A DNA stretch of 64,000 nt from Ramlibacter aurantiacus. GTDB taxonomy: Bacteria; Pseudomonadota; Gammaproteobacteria; Burkholderiales; Burkholderiaceae_C. The stretch lies in the NCBI RefSeq assembly GCF_016722895.1, contig NZ_JAEQNA010000009.1:1-64000 (forward strand), read 5' to 3'. How positions within the stretch are numbered: position 1 is the stretch's first letter; every line of letters starts with the position of its first letter. Below, in pieces: positions 15,975-24,819 of this stretch. The translations under genes were made by a program, and so were the position numbers. The notes under the pieces are model-generated. The model had not been told where the DNA came from, did not search any database, and was given only the letters and a program-made list of their open reading frames with translations.

Positions 15975-17234
15975 CTAGACGAAAGATGGTCGCTTGGCCA
16001 GTTTCTCGACCTCGAACCCGGCCACCGCCTTGTAGCGATCGAGAATCGCCTGGAGTTCGCTCTTCGAGATGACGTCGTCGATGTTCTTGAAGCGCTTGCC
16101 TTGGGTTCGTTCGTAGACCACGCGCAGCACGGTGTCGGGCGGATTGGCCCGATTCATCAGCACCACCTTCCCAGTCGCCGCGACGCGCACCTTGTCGTAT
16201 TCCTGCAGGGCGTCTTCGGTCGTGCCCGATCGCTTGAAGCACCCGGCGAGATAACGGGCATCGAGAATCGATTGCCCCGCGCCGTTCGACCCACGCGGGT
16301 ACATGGGGTGGGCCGCATCACCCAACAGCGTGACCTTCCCGAACGTCCAGGTCGGGACAGGGTCCCGATCGACCATCGGGTAGACCAGGTAGGGCTTGGT
16401 CTGCCGCAAGAGTTGCGGCACATCGAGCCAGTCGAATTGCCATTTCGAATAGGGCTCGAAGAAGTCTTCCAGCTTCGCCTGGCCGTTCCAGTCATAGGTC
16501 GAGGGCTTGGGTCGCTCCAGCGTGGCGACCCAGTTCACCAGCTGGTTGCCTTGCGCATCGATCTTGTCGCGGATGGGGTAGACCATCAGCTTGCCCACCG
16601 GCATCCAGCCGGCCCGGATGGTGTCCGCGCCACTGAGGAAGGGCTTGAAGGGAGTGACGCCGCGCCAGATGGTCAAGCCGGAGTAGACCGGGTCGCCTTC
16701 GTGCGGATAGAACTGCTTGCGGACCGTGGAGTTGACGCCGTCGCAGCCGATCATCACCGACGCGCGCACGGCAGGCAGGGGCTCTCCCTTGGTGTCGACG
16801 AAGTTCGCCACCACGCCGCCGCTGTCCTGTTCGACGGACACGAAGCGGTGCCCCGTGACCACGCTGTCCTCGCCCAGGCGCTCGCGGACCGCCTTGAGCA
16901 GCAGCATCTGGAGGTCGCCCCGGTGTATCGAAAATTGCGGCCAGGCGTAGCCGGCGGCCTGACCCGCCACCTCTCGGTAGATGAATTGGCCGTGGTGGTT
17001 GAAATAGGACGCGTCCTGGGTCCGGATGGCGACGGCATCGAGCGCGGGGACCAGTCCCAATTCGTCGAGTTCGCGGACCGCGTGAGGCAATAAATTGATT
17101 CCGGCGCCCAGCGGCTTCAATTCGGCGACGCTTTCGAAGACGCGGCAGCTTCTGCCGATCTGATGAAGACTCAGCGCCAGGACCAGGCCGCCGATTCCGG
17201 CCCCGATGATCATCACGTCGGTATCTTTAGTCAC
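15975..17234 (-). CDS. FAD-dependent aromatic monooxygenase (PhzS/salicylate-hydroxylase type)
   Basis: 419 residues. GAGIGG (11-16) binds the ADP of FAD, the DG motif is at 165-166 (CDGVNSTVR), and GDAAHP begins at 305, followed by PRGSNGAGQ. These define single-component class A flavoprotein hydroxylases using NAD(P)H and O2. The start is GTG at 17234 with AAGGAG 7 nt upstream. First gene of a five-gene operon and divergent from a Rieske oxygenase. It probably hydroxylates (or decarboxylatively hydroxylates) an aromatic or heterocyclic acid. Confidence 0.88.
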   Translation of the reverse strand: MTKDTDVMIIGAGIGGLVLALSLHQIGRSCRVFESVAELKPLGAGINLLPHAVRELDELGLVPALDAVAIRTQDASYFNHHGQFIYREVAGQAAGYAWPQFSIHRGDLQMLLLKAVRERLGEDSVVTGHRFVSVEQDSGGVVANFVDTKGEPLPAVRASVMIGCDGVNSTVRKQFYPHEGDPVYSGLTIWRGVTPFKPFLSGADTIRAGWMPVGKLMVYPIRDKIDAQGNQLVNWVATLERPKPSTYDWNGQAKLEDFFEPYSKWQFDWLDVPQLLRQTKPYLVYPMVDRDPVPTWTFGKVTLLGDAAHPMYPRGSNGAGQSILDARYLAGCFKRSGTTEDALQEYDKVRVAATGKVVLMNRANPPDTVLRVVYERTQGKRFKNIDDVISKSELQAILDRYKAVAGFEVEKLAKRPSFV

Positions 17235-17696
17235 GGGATCTCCTTCACTCGTTGAGCACGATCGCCACCGGCGTTTGCCTGGTCGCCTGAAGTCCGCGAA
17301 TCTACGTGATACGTTAAATAGATAGAAATACTATCCAACTATGAAGTTGATACTCTGACGATATGAACTGGTGGTGACCCGGCCAAAGGCTTCATCGCCG
17401 CCCGGCCGGCGACCAATATTCAGCAGCTTGATTTTCCGCATTCACGTCCTCTCCTGTCGCCGTGCGCGGCCGCTTCCTAAACTGGGCCCCAGCCATGAAC
17501 AGGTGGGAATGGAACTGCTCCGCGAGCGATCCAGACCTGCGCGTGCCGCAGATGGCGAAGGCCGGCAGCCCGCTGGTGCGGCGGCTCGGCGAGCCACCGG
17601 AGCAAGCCCGCAGCGACGCGTTCCACGCGAGCAGTACCTGAAGCGGCTGGCGTTCCCGGGCGCCTTGCTCCCCGACTTGGAATGAAGGAAAACAAA
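17235..17696. promoter_or_regulatory. Divergent control region, monooxygenase / Rieske operons
   Basis: 462 bp between divergent operons. The part next to the monooxygenase (17299-17365) is strikingly AT-rich for this genome and carries inverted repeats, the best being 17321-17335. The part 17371-17696 is GC-rich and open in several frames (including a 104-residue frame ending at 17685), but none shows a motif or ribosome site, so I do not call a gene. AAGGA before ATG 17697 is the Rieske ribosome site. Confidence 0.6.
17321..17335. promoter_or_regulatory. LysR-type operator candidate
   Basis: gatag-aaata-ctatc is a perfect inverted repeat with 5-bp arms. Its core ATAG-N7-CTAT is close to the ATAC-N7-GTAT form bound by BenM/CatM regulators and satisfies T-N11-A. 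A second small repeat, acgt-gat-acgt, lies at about 17303-17313. The nearby BenM-like gene (11447-12352) is a plausible binder; this is inference. Confidence 0.5.
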
Positions 17697-18947
17697 ATGC
17701 AGGAAACAACATCCAGCCCGGTGGACATCCACTGGCCGACCGCGGACAACTCGCGGGTGCCGTTCAGCGTGTTCACCGATCCGGACCTGTACGACCGGGA
17801 GCAGGAACTCATCTTCCGCGGGCCGAACTGGAGCTTCGTGGCGATGGAGCTGGAGCTGCCCGCCACGGGCGACTACAAGACCACCTGGGTGGGCGACACC
17901 CCCGTGATCGTGGCGCGCGACAGCGACGGCCAGATCCACTGCGTGGTCAACCGCTGCGCCCACCGCGGCTCGACGCTTCTGTTCGACGGAAGCGGGAATA
18001 CCGAGGACTTCACCTGCGTCTACCACAACTGGCGCTACGACCTGGGGGGCACCCTGCGCAGCGTGGCCTTCCAGCATGGCGTGAAGAAGGTGGGCGGCAT
18101 GCCCAAGGACTTCGAGCTTGGCAAGCACAACCTCACCAAGGCCCGCGTCGAGGTCTTCCACGGCCTGGTGTTCGCCACCTTCTCCGACCAGACGCCGCCG
18201 CTGCAGGAGTACCTCGGTGAGCGCATGTCGCGGCACATCGCCCGCATCTTCAACCGGCCGGTCCGAATCCTCGGCACGTACTCGCAGACCTTGCACAGCA
18301 ACTGGAAGCTGTACATGGAGAACGTCAAGGACTCCTACCACGCCAGCCTGCTGCACACGTTCTTCTCCACCTTCAAGCTCAATCGCCTGTCCATGGAAGG
18401 CGGGGTGCAGGTCGACGGCGACGGCGCCCACCACATCAGCTGGTCCAAGCGGGGCACCGATTCCGCCGAGGGCACCGACTACGAGAAGGCCGGCGAGCTG
18501 CGCGCGGTGCTCGACGACTTCACCCTGGCCGACCCCACGCTGATCAAGTCCTGGCTCGAATACGAGGACGGCATCACCCACTCGATCCAGTCGATCTTCC
18601 CCACCTTCGTGCTGCAGCAGATCCAGAACTCACTGGCAGTGCGCGTGTTGGTGCCGCGCAGTGTCGACAAGTCCGAGCTGTACTGGATCATGTTCGGCTA
18701 CGAGGACGACACCCCCGAGCAGTTCGATATGCGCATGCGCCAGTCCAACCTGATCGGACCTGCGGGCCTGGTTTCGCTGGAGGACGGCATCGTCGGCAAC
18801 TTCATCCAGCGCGGCATCCGTCGCGAGACGCAGCACAGCTCGGTGCTGGAGATGGGCGGCCGCGAGGTCGAGGACCAGCAGTCGCGCGTCAGCGAAGCCG
18901 CCGTGCGTGGTTTCTGGCAGGCCTACCGTACCCGCCTGGGACTGTGA
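17697..18947 (+). CDS. Rieske ring-hydroxylating oxygenase, large subunit
   Basis: 416 residues. The Rieske [2Fe-2S] motif CxH-x17-CxxH uses C87, H89, C107 and H110. The mononuclear iron site appears as NVKDSYHASLLH (about 200-212), with a later acidic residue expected. The layout resembles salicylate 5-hydroxylase, anthranilate and terephthalate dioxygenase large subunits. AAGGA before ATG 17697 is preferred over ATG 17682. With the small subunit it would hydroxylate an aromatic acid using electrons from a reductase; no reductase or separate ferredoxin gene is in this unit. Confidence 0.9.
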   Translation: MQETTSSPVDIHWPTADNSRVPFSVFTDPDLYDREQELIFRGPNWSFVAMELELPATGDYKTTWVGDTPVIVARDSDGQIHCVVNRCAHRGSTLLFDGSGNTEDFTCVYHNWRYDLGGTLRSVAFQHGVKKVGGMPKDFELGKHNLTKARVEVFHGLVFATFSDQTPPLQEYLGERMSRHIARIFNRPVRILGTYSQTLHSNWKLYMENVKDSYHASLLHTFFSTFKLNRLSMEGGVQVDGDGAHHISWSKRGTDSAEGTDYEKAGELRAVLDDFTLADPTLIKSWLEYEDGITHSIQSIFPTFVLQQIQNSLAVRVLVPRSVDKSELYWIMFGYEDDTPEQFDMRMRQSNLIGPAGLVSLEDGIVGNFIQRGIRRETQHSSVLEMGGREVEDQQSRVSEAAVRGFWQAYRTRLGL

Positions 18948-18967
18948 CAGCAAGGACGCGCAAGACC

Positions 18968-19453
18968 ATGGAAACGCTTTCGATCACCCCCGAGCTCACC
19001 CTTCGCGTCGAGATGCTGCTGGCCAGCTATGCCGACGCCATCGATGACGAGCGCTACGACGAGTGGCCATCCTTCTTCACCGAGAAGTGCCTCTACAAGA
19101 TCATTTCGCGCGACAACCAACGCAGGAAGCTGCCGATGGGCCTGATGTACTGCGACAACCGCAACATGCTGCGCGACCGCATCACCTCGATGCGCAGCGC
19201 CAACGTGTTCGAGCCCCACACCTACCGCCACGCGCTCGGCCGCACGCTGGTGACGGACGGCGGCGACGGCAGCATCGCCGCGCGCACCAACTACATCGTG
19301 GCACGCATCATGCATGACGGCCAGACGGACCTGTTCAGCACGGGACGCTACGAGGACCGCATCGTCGAGGCCGAAGGCAAGCTGCTGTTTCGCGAGCGCG
19401 TGGTCGTCACGGACTCCACGAGCACCGACGCGCTTCTGGTGGTCCCGCTGTAA
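18968..19453 (+). CDS. Ring-hydroxylating oxygenase, small subunit
   Basis: 161 residues with the NTF2-like fold of beta subunits: an N-terminal helix pair (LTLRVEMLLASYADAIDDER), YDEWPSFFTEKCLYKI, and a C-terminal sheet (GRYEDRIV, GKLLFRERVVVTDS). It has no cofactor and stabilises the alpha subunit hexamer. ATG 18968 is chosen; a GTG at 18944 overlapping the large-subunit stop is possible. Directly follows the large subunit. Confidence 0.88.
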   Translation: METLSITPELTLRVEMLLASYADAIDDERYDEWPSFFTEKCLYKIISRDNQRRKLPMGLMYCDNRNMLRDRITSMRSANVFEPHTYRHALGRTLVTDGGDGSIAARTNYIVARIMHDGQTDLFSTGRYEDRIVEAEGKLLFRERVVVTDSTSTDALLVVPL

Positions 19454-19567
19454 CGGAGGCCACCGCGATGGACCGGCGGCGCAGCGATGCCGCCCGGCCG
19501 GACGGAAACGAGAGCTGATGATGCGGCGGGGCGCACCCCCGATTTTTTTGATCAGAGGAACCGTACG

Positions 19568-20536
19568 ATGCAACGACGTCTTTGCCTAACCATCGCAGCC
19601 GCCCTGCTGCCCCTGTCGATCGGCACGGCGGCGATCGCGCAGGAATACCCCACGCGTCCCATCACCCTGGTGGCGCCCTTCTCCGCCGGCGGCGCGCTCG
19701 ACCTGATCGCGCGTGCGATGGCCGAGAAGCTGGGCACGCAGTTCGGCCAGTCGGTCGTGGTGGACAACAAGGCCGGCGCAGCGGGCATGATCGGCACGGC
19801 GCACGTCGCGCGGTCGGCTCCGGACGGCTACAGCCTGGTCCTGGGCGCGACCACCACGCACGGCATCAACCCGGTGCTGTACAAGAAGATGCAGTACGAC
19901 GTGCTGAAGGACTTCGAGCCGGTGTCCCTGATCGCGACCATCCCGCACATGATCGTGGTGCATCCCGACCTGCCGGTGAGCAACATGCAGGAGCTGATCA
20001 AGCTGGGGCGCACGAAGCCGCTGAACTTCGGTTCCGCCGGCACCGGTTCGCCCCACCACCTGGCCGGCGAGCTGCTGAAATCACAGTTCAACCTGAAGGC
20101 CGAGCACATCCCGTACAAGGGCTCGGCCCCTGCGATGCTGGCCGTGATGTCCGGCGAGCTGCAGTTCATGTCGGTCGAGGTCACCGCCGCGATGCCGCAC
20201 ATCAAGGCCGGCAAGCTCAAGCCCATCGCCGTCGCTTCGGCGCAGCGTGTCCCGGGCCTGGACCTCCCGACATTCGCCGAGCAGGGCGTGCCGAACTTCG
20301 AAGTGACGGCCTGGTATGCGATCTTCGCCCCGAAGAACACGCCCAGGCCCGTGGTCGACAAGCTGAGCCGCGCGCTCGCCAGGGCGGTGTCGGAGGAGGA
20401 CGTGAAGGCCCGCTTCGCCGGCCTCGGCGCCACCCCCGTGGGCAGCACGCCCGCGCAGCTGGACAAGTGGGTGCGCGATGAACTCGCGCGCTGGTCGCAG
20501 GCCGTCAAGGTCTCCGGCACGCCCCTGGTCGAGTAA
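19568..20536 (+). CDS. Bug-family TTT substrate-binding protein (unit 3)
   Basis: 322 residues. A signal peptide ending AAIAQ precedes the Bug core APFSAGGALDLIARA and QSVVVDNKAGAAGMIG. GAGGAA lies about 8 nt before ATG 19568. It sits between the Rieske oxygenase and the molybdenum hydroxylase genes on one strand. It probably delivers their substrate, although no TctA/TctB genes are present. Confidence 0.9.
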   Translation: MQRRLCLTIAAALLPLSIGTAAIAQEYPTRPITLVAPFSAGGALDLIARAMAEKLGTQFGQSVVVDNKAGAAGMIGTAHVARSAPDGYSLVLGATTTHGINPVLYKKMQYDVLKDFEPVSLIATIPHMIVVHPDLPVSNMQELIKLGRTKPLNFGSAGTGSPHHLAGELLKSQFNLKAEHIPYKGSAPAMLAVMSGELQFMSVEVTAAMPHIKAGKLKPIAVASAQRVPGLDLPTFAEQGVPNFEVTAWYAIFAPKNTPRPVVDKLSRALARAVSEEDVKARFAGLGATPVGSTPAQLDKWVRDELARWSQAVKVSGTPLVE

Positions 20537-20550
20537 GGCGACGCTGCAGC

Positions 20551-21057
20551 ATGCAACTCAAAGGCGAAGAGCACATCCCGCTGGACCCGGCGCTGGTCTG
20601 GGCCGCCCTCAACCAACCGGACGTCCTGAAGGCGGCGATCCCCGGCTGCGAGACGCTGGAGGAAACCGAGGAGGGGTTCCGCATCGGCATGCTGGCCGCG
20701 GTCGGCCCCGTGCGGGCGCGCTTCAACGGCAAGCTCGTGCTGGCCGACGTCTGCGCGCCGACCTCGTATACCTTGATGTTCGAGGGCTCCGGCGGCGTCG
20801 CCGGCTTCGGCAAGGGCACCGCCCACGTGCGGCTGGCCGAGGTCGAAGGCGGGACGTGCCTGAGCTACGAGGCCACCGCCCAGGTGGGCGGCAAGATCGC
20901 CCAGGTCGGCTCCCGGCTGATCGACGGCGTAGCCGCGCGCATGGCCGGGGAGTTCTTCTCCCGCTTCAAGGACTGCATCGTGCCGCCGCCGGCCACGCCC
21001 GAGGCGCCCGCGCCAGGTGGGACCCGCGGCGGACTGCTTGCGAAGCTCTGGTCCTGA
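20551..21057 (+). CDS. CoxG-family (SRPBCC) molybdenum hydroxylase accessory protein
   Basis: 168 residues starting MQLKGEEHIPLDPALVWAAL, the CoxG/SRPBCC helix-grip fold (NQPDVLKAAIPGCETLEE, VRARFNGKLVLAD). Family members help assemble or anchor CO-dehydrogenase-type molybdenum hydroxylases, often through a hydrophobic C terminus; here the tail is Pro-rich with GLLAKLWS at the end. It immediately precedes the three structural genes. Confidence 0.85.
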   Translation: MQLKGEEHIPLDPALVWAALNQPDVLKAAIPGCETLEETEEGFRIGMLAAVGPVRARFNGKLVLADVCAPTSYTLMFEGSGGVAGFGKGTAHVRLAEVEGGTCLSYEATAQVGGKIAQVGSRLIDGVAARMAGEFFSRFKDCIVPPPATPEAPAPGGTRGGLLAKLWS

Positions 21058-21109
21058 ACCGCCGCCGGCGCTTTTCTGCACGGCCCCCCGCACCGAATCC
21101 CCCGCACCC

Positions 21110-21979
21110 ATGAAGTTCGCCGATTTCGAATACCAAGCTCCGGGCACTGCCTCCGAGGTCGTGCGCCTGCTGGCCAGCCGCCCCGGCGAGGCCAAGATCA
21201 TCGCCGGCGGGCAGAGCCTGCTGCCCACCATGGCGTACCGGCTGGCGCAGCCCGCCCTGTTGGTGGACGTGCGGAACGTCCCGGACCTGGACCGCATCGC
21301 CATCGATGCGTCCGGCGTGCGGCTCGGTGCGCGCACCCGCTGGCGCGACATTGAAGATGCGGGTGAGCTCGAAGCCGGGCATCCCCTGCTGAAGGAGGCG
21401 ATCAGCCACGTGGCTCACTACCAGGTGCGCAACCGCGGCAGCGTCGGAGGCAGCCTCGCACACGGCGACCCGGCCTCCGAGCTGCCCTGCATCGCGGTGA
21501 CCTGCGACGCCGACCTGCGGGTCCTCGGCCCGGCCGGCGAACGCACCATCCGCGCCGACGGTTTCTTCACCGGCCCGCTGAGCACGACGCTGCGCGAGGA
21601 CGAGATGATCCTGGAGCTGCGGCTGCCGGCGTGGGCACCGGGCCGGCGCTGGGCCTTCCAGGAATTCGCGCGCCGCGCCGGCGACTTCGCGATGGCGGGC
21701 GTGGCGCTGTTCTACGACCTGGACAGGCAGCAGCGCGCTTGCGACGTCCACATCGGCGTGGTGGGCGCCTGTTCGCGGCCGCATCGCCTGAAGGCCGCCG
21801 AGGCGGCGCTGGCGGGCACCACGGTGGACGCGCAGGCGATCGCCGCGGCGGCACGCGCCGCCTCCGCCGAGGTGGACCCGCCGACCGACATCCACGCGAC
21901 CGCCGCCTACCGCCGCGCCCTGGTCGGCACCCTGCTGGAGCGCGCCCTGCACCAGGCGGCCACCCGCGCCGCCGCCTGA
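21110..21979 (+). CDS. Molybdenum hydroxylase, FAD-binding medium subunit (CoxM-like)
   Basis: 289 residues of the xanthine dehydrogenase/CO dehydrogenase medium-chain family. AGGQSLLPTMAYRLA and RNRGSVGGSLAHGDPASELP bind FAD. The C-terminal CO-dehydrogenase flavoprotein domain follows. It passes electrons from the iron-sulphur subunit to the acceptor. A start at 21110 gives the canonical MKFADFEYQAP. Confidence 0.92.
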   Translation: MKFADFEYQAPGTASEVVRLLASRPGEAKIIAGGQSLLPTMAYRLAQPALLVDVRNVPDLDRIAIDASGVRLGARTRWRDIEDAGELEAGHPLLKEAISHVAHYQVRNRGSVGGSLAHGDPASELPCIAVTCDADLRVLGPAGERTIRADGFFTGPLSTTLREDEMILELRLPAWAPGRRWAFQEFARRAGDFAMAGVALFYDLDRQQRACDVHIGVVGACSRPHRLKAAEAALAGTTVDAQAIAAAARAASAEVDPPTDIHATAAYRRALVGTLLERALHQAATRAAA

Positions 21980-22019
21980 GCGCCCTTCGTCCTTCGGCAC
22001 GTTTTCTGGAACATTGCCC

Positions 22020-22493
22020 ATGAACATCTCCTTCCACCTGAACGGCGCCGACGTCGAGGCGGACGTGCCCGCGCGCACGACGCTGTCCGACTGCCTGCGC
22101 CACCACCTGCACCAGACCGGCACGCACGTGGCCTGCGAGCACGGCGTGTGCGGCGCCTGCACCGTGATCGTCGACGGCGATGCCGTCCGGTCCTGCCTGA
22201 TGCTGGCCGTCCAGGCGCAGGACCGCCAGGTCGTGACGGTCGAGGGCTTGACGCCGGAAAAGGGGCTGTCGGCGCTGCAGGCGAGCTTCCACAAGCACCA
22301 CGCGCTGCAATGCGGCTTCTGCACCCCGGGCTTCCTGACCACGGCGCACGCGCTGCTGACGCAGGAGCCCGACTCGAGCCGGGAACGCATCCGCGAGGTG
22401 CTCTCGGGCAACCTGTGCCGTTGCACCGGCTACGTGAACATCATCGAGGCGGTGTACGACGCGCGTGCGGCCTACGCCCGCAAGGAGGGCTGA
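22020..22493 (+). CDS. Molybdenum hydroxylase, [2Fe-2S] small subunit (CoxS-like)
   Basis: 157 residues with both clusters visible: the plant-ferredoxin type (C39, C44, C47, C59) and the helical type (C98, C101, C133, C135). It relays electrons between molybdenum and FAD. ATG 22020 matches the family start; a TTG two codons earlier is unlikely. Two bases separate its stop from the large subunit start. Confidence 0.94.
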   Translation: MNISFHLNGADVEADVPARTTLSDCLRHHLHQTGTHVACEHGVCGACTVIVDGDAVRSCLMLAVQAQDRQVVTVEGLTPEKGLSALQASFHKHHALQCGFCTPGFLTTAHALLTQEPDSSRERIREVLSGNLCRCTGYVNIIEAVYDARAAYARKEG

Positions 22494-22495
22494 CC

Positions 22496-24778
22496 ATGGG
22501 TGCGAGAGACGATGGCAAGCTGGTCGGAACGTACACGCCCCGGGTGGAAGACGAGCGGCTGCTGACCGGCCGGGCCTGCTTCGCCGACGACATCCGGCTG
22601 GACAACATGCTGCACGCGGCGATCGTGCGCAGCAGCGTGCCGCACGGGCGCATCGTCTCCATCGACACCGAGGCGGCGCGTGCGCTGCCGGGCGTGCACG
22701 CGGTCTTCACGGCCCAGGACGTGCAGGCGCATCTCGGGCGCGTCCCCAAGATGCCGCTGCGGCTGTCGCCGGTGCCGGAGCACGCGCCATTCGAGCAGAC
22801 CGTGGTCGCCAGCAACAAGGTGCGCTACGTGGGCGAGCCCCTGGCCATCGTCGTGGCCGACAGCGTGGCCATCGCCGAGGACGCGGCCAACCTGGTGTTT
22901 GCCGACATCGAGCACCTGCCGGCGGTTGCCGACTGGGAGGCGTCCGCGCGCGACGACGTGCTGCTGTTCGAGCACCTGGGCACCAACTGCCCGATCACCT
23001 ACACGGCGCAAAAGGGCGACGCCCTCTCCGTCACCGGCCCCTACGTGCGGCGCGAGCGCTTCGTCACCCAGAGGCACAGCGCCGTCACGATGGAGACGCG
23101 CGGCCTGGTGGCCTGCTGGGATGGCGACCGCATGACGGTCAGCGGGGCGGCCAAGGTGCCGTTCACGACCCGGCGCACGCTGGCCGCCAGCCTGGACCTG
23201 GCGTTGGAGCAGGTCGACATGATCGAGGTCGACGTGGGCGGCGGCTTCGGCGTGCGCGGCGAGTTCTATCCCGAGGACTTCCTGGTGCCCTTCGCCAGCC
23301 GCATGCTGGGCCGACCCGTGAAGTGGATCGAGGACCGGCTGGAGAACCTGCTCGGCTCCAACCACTCGCGCCAGATGGAATGCGAGCTGGAGATCGTCTG
23401 CGAGCTTGACGGCCGCATCCTGGCGCTGCGTGGCACCGTGCACACCGACTCGGGCGCCTACATGCGCTCCAGCGGCGCCGTGCCGCCGCGCAACGTGGCG
23501 CAGTTCATGTCGGGCCCCTACGACATCGAGCACATCCGCATCGAGTCTTCGGCGCACCTGACCAACAAGGGGCCGATCGGCACCTACCGCGGGCCGGGCC
23601 GGTTCGAGGCGGACTACTTTCGCGAACGGCTGATGCAGATCGCCGCCGACGAACTGGGGATCGACCCGGTGGAGTTCCGCCGCATGAACCTGGTGCGCAG
23701 CGAGCAGATGCCCTATCCGCTGGCGACGCTGGACAAGCCGAACAAGCCGGAGCACCTGGACAGCGGCGACTACCGGATCACGCTGGACCGCTGCTTGAAG
23801 GAGTTCGACTGGGAGGCCAAGAAGGCGCTGCAGGGCAAGCTGGTCGACGGCCGCTATCACGGCATCGCCATCGGCTGCTTCATCGAAGGCGGCGGCGGCG
23901 GCATCCGCGAGAGTGCGCGCCTGGAGATCGAGCCGGACGGACGCCTGACCATCTACGTCGGCTCCACGAACCTTGGCCAGGGGATGCTCACGGTGCTGAC
24001 GCAGATCGCGGCCGACGAGTTCGGCCTGCCGATGGACCGCATCCAGGTGCGCCACGGCTCCACCACCTACCTCAAGGAAGGCTTCGGGTCCTTCCACTCG
24101 CGCTCCACCGCGTTGGGCGGCTCGGCGGTCGTGGTGACCGCGGCCACGCTGCGCGAGAAGATCCGCGAAGCCGTCGCCGCACGCATCGGCTGCGCCGCGG
24201 CCGAAGTGACGGTGGCCCCCGGCCTCACCGCCCTGTGCCGTGGCGAGGTGCTGGACGCCGCCGAGCTCGGACGCATGGGCGTGAAGGCCGAAGGCCAGTT
24301 CGCCAGCCACGACCACACCTACGCCTACGGCGCGTCGGCCGCCCACGTGGCGGTGGATGTTGGCACCGGCAAGGTCGATCTCATCGATTACTTCGGGGTC
24401 GAGGACATCGGCAAGATCATCAACCCGCTCACGGCCAAGGGCCAGTCGATCGGTGCCGTGGTGCAGGGCCTGGGCGGTGTGTTCCTGGAGAACCTCGCCT
24501 ACTCCGAGGATGGGCAGTTCCTCGCCGGCACGCTCGCCGACTACCTGATGCCGACCGCCACCGACTTCCCGCAGATCCGCGCGATGGAGCTGGAGAACTC
24601 ACCGTCCCCGCACAACCCGCTGGGGGTCAAGGGCTGCGGCGAAGGAGGGCTGGTGCCGGTGGGCGGCGTGGTCGCCAACGCGGTGGCCGCGGCGCTGTCG
24701 TCCTTCGGCGTGCAGCCGAACGTGCTGCCGCTGACGCCGACGCGCGTGTGGGAGATGCTGCAGGAAAAGGCCGGCTGA
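22496..24778 (+). CDS. Molybdenum hydroxylase, molybdopterin-binding large subunit (CoxL-like)
   Basis: 760 residues. VGGGFGVRGEFYPED and GTYRGPGRFEADYF belong to the molybdopterin-binding domains, and GVKGCGEGGLVPVG near the C terminus holds the catalytic glutamate. The AYRCSFR active-site loop of form I CO dehydrogenase is absent, so CO is not the substrate. Hydroxylation of an N-heteroaromatic, purine or aldehyde is likely. No coxD/xdhC-type maturation gene is seen in the window. It ends a Rieske-Bug-CoxG-M-S-L strand run. Confidence 0.93.
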   Translation: MGARDDGKLVGTYTPRVEDERLLTGRACFADDIRLDNMLHAAIVRSSVPHGRIVSIDTEAARALPGVHAVFTAQDVQAHLGRVPKMPLRLSPVPEHAPFEQTVVASNKVRYVGEPLAIVVADSVAIAEDAANLVFADIEHLPAVADWEASARDDVLLFEHLGTNCPITYTAQKGDALSVTGPYVRRERFVTQRHSAVTMETRGLVACWDGDRMTVSGAAKVPFTTRRTLAASLDLALEQVDMIEVDVGGGFGVRGEFYPEDFLVPFASRMLGRPVKWIEDRLENLLGSNHSRQMECELEIVCELDGRILALRGTVHTDSGAYMRSSGAVPPRNVAQFMSGPYDIEHIRIESSAHLTNKGPIGTYRGPGRFEADYFRERLMQIAADELGIDPVEFRRMNLVRSEQMPYPLATLDKPNKPEHLDSGDYRITLDRCLKEFDWEAKKALQGKLVDGRYHGIAIGCFIEGGGGGIRESARLEIEPDGRLTIYVGSTNLGQGMLTVLTQIAADEFGLPMDRIQVRHGSTTYLKEGFGSFHSRSTALGGSAVVVTAATLREKIREAVAARIGCAAAEVTVAPGLTALCRGEVLDAAELGRMGVKAEGQFASHDHTYAYGASAAHVAVDVGTGKVDLIDYFGVEDIGKIINPLTAKGQSIGAVVQGLGGVFLENLAYSEDGQFLAGTLADYLMPTATDFPQIRAMELENSPSPHNPLGVKGCGEGGLVPVGGVVANAVAAALSSFGVQPNVLPLTPTRVWEMLQEKAG

Positions 24779-24819
24779 GTGCCTTGCTGCCGCCGCGTCC
24801 GGGGGCGGGGCGGTTCGCC

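Noticed and set aside
17371..17696. Open frames between the monooxygenase and Rieske genes (up to 104 codons)
   Set aside because: Several frames are open at once, none with a ribosome site or recognisable motif. A decayed gene cannot be excluded.
22472..24346. A 624-codon open frame on the minus strand opposite the molybdenum hydroxylase large subunit
   Set aside because: It mirrors the codon pattern of the real gene in GC-rich DNA, has no domain or start context, and the plus-strand protein has full motifs.
22496..24778. Carbon monoxide dehydrogenase (CoxL)
   Set aside because: The AYRCSFR loop of form I CO dehydrogenase is missing; only the general molybdenum hydroxylase family is supported.
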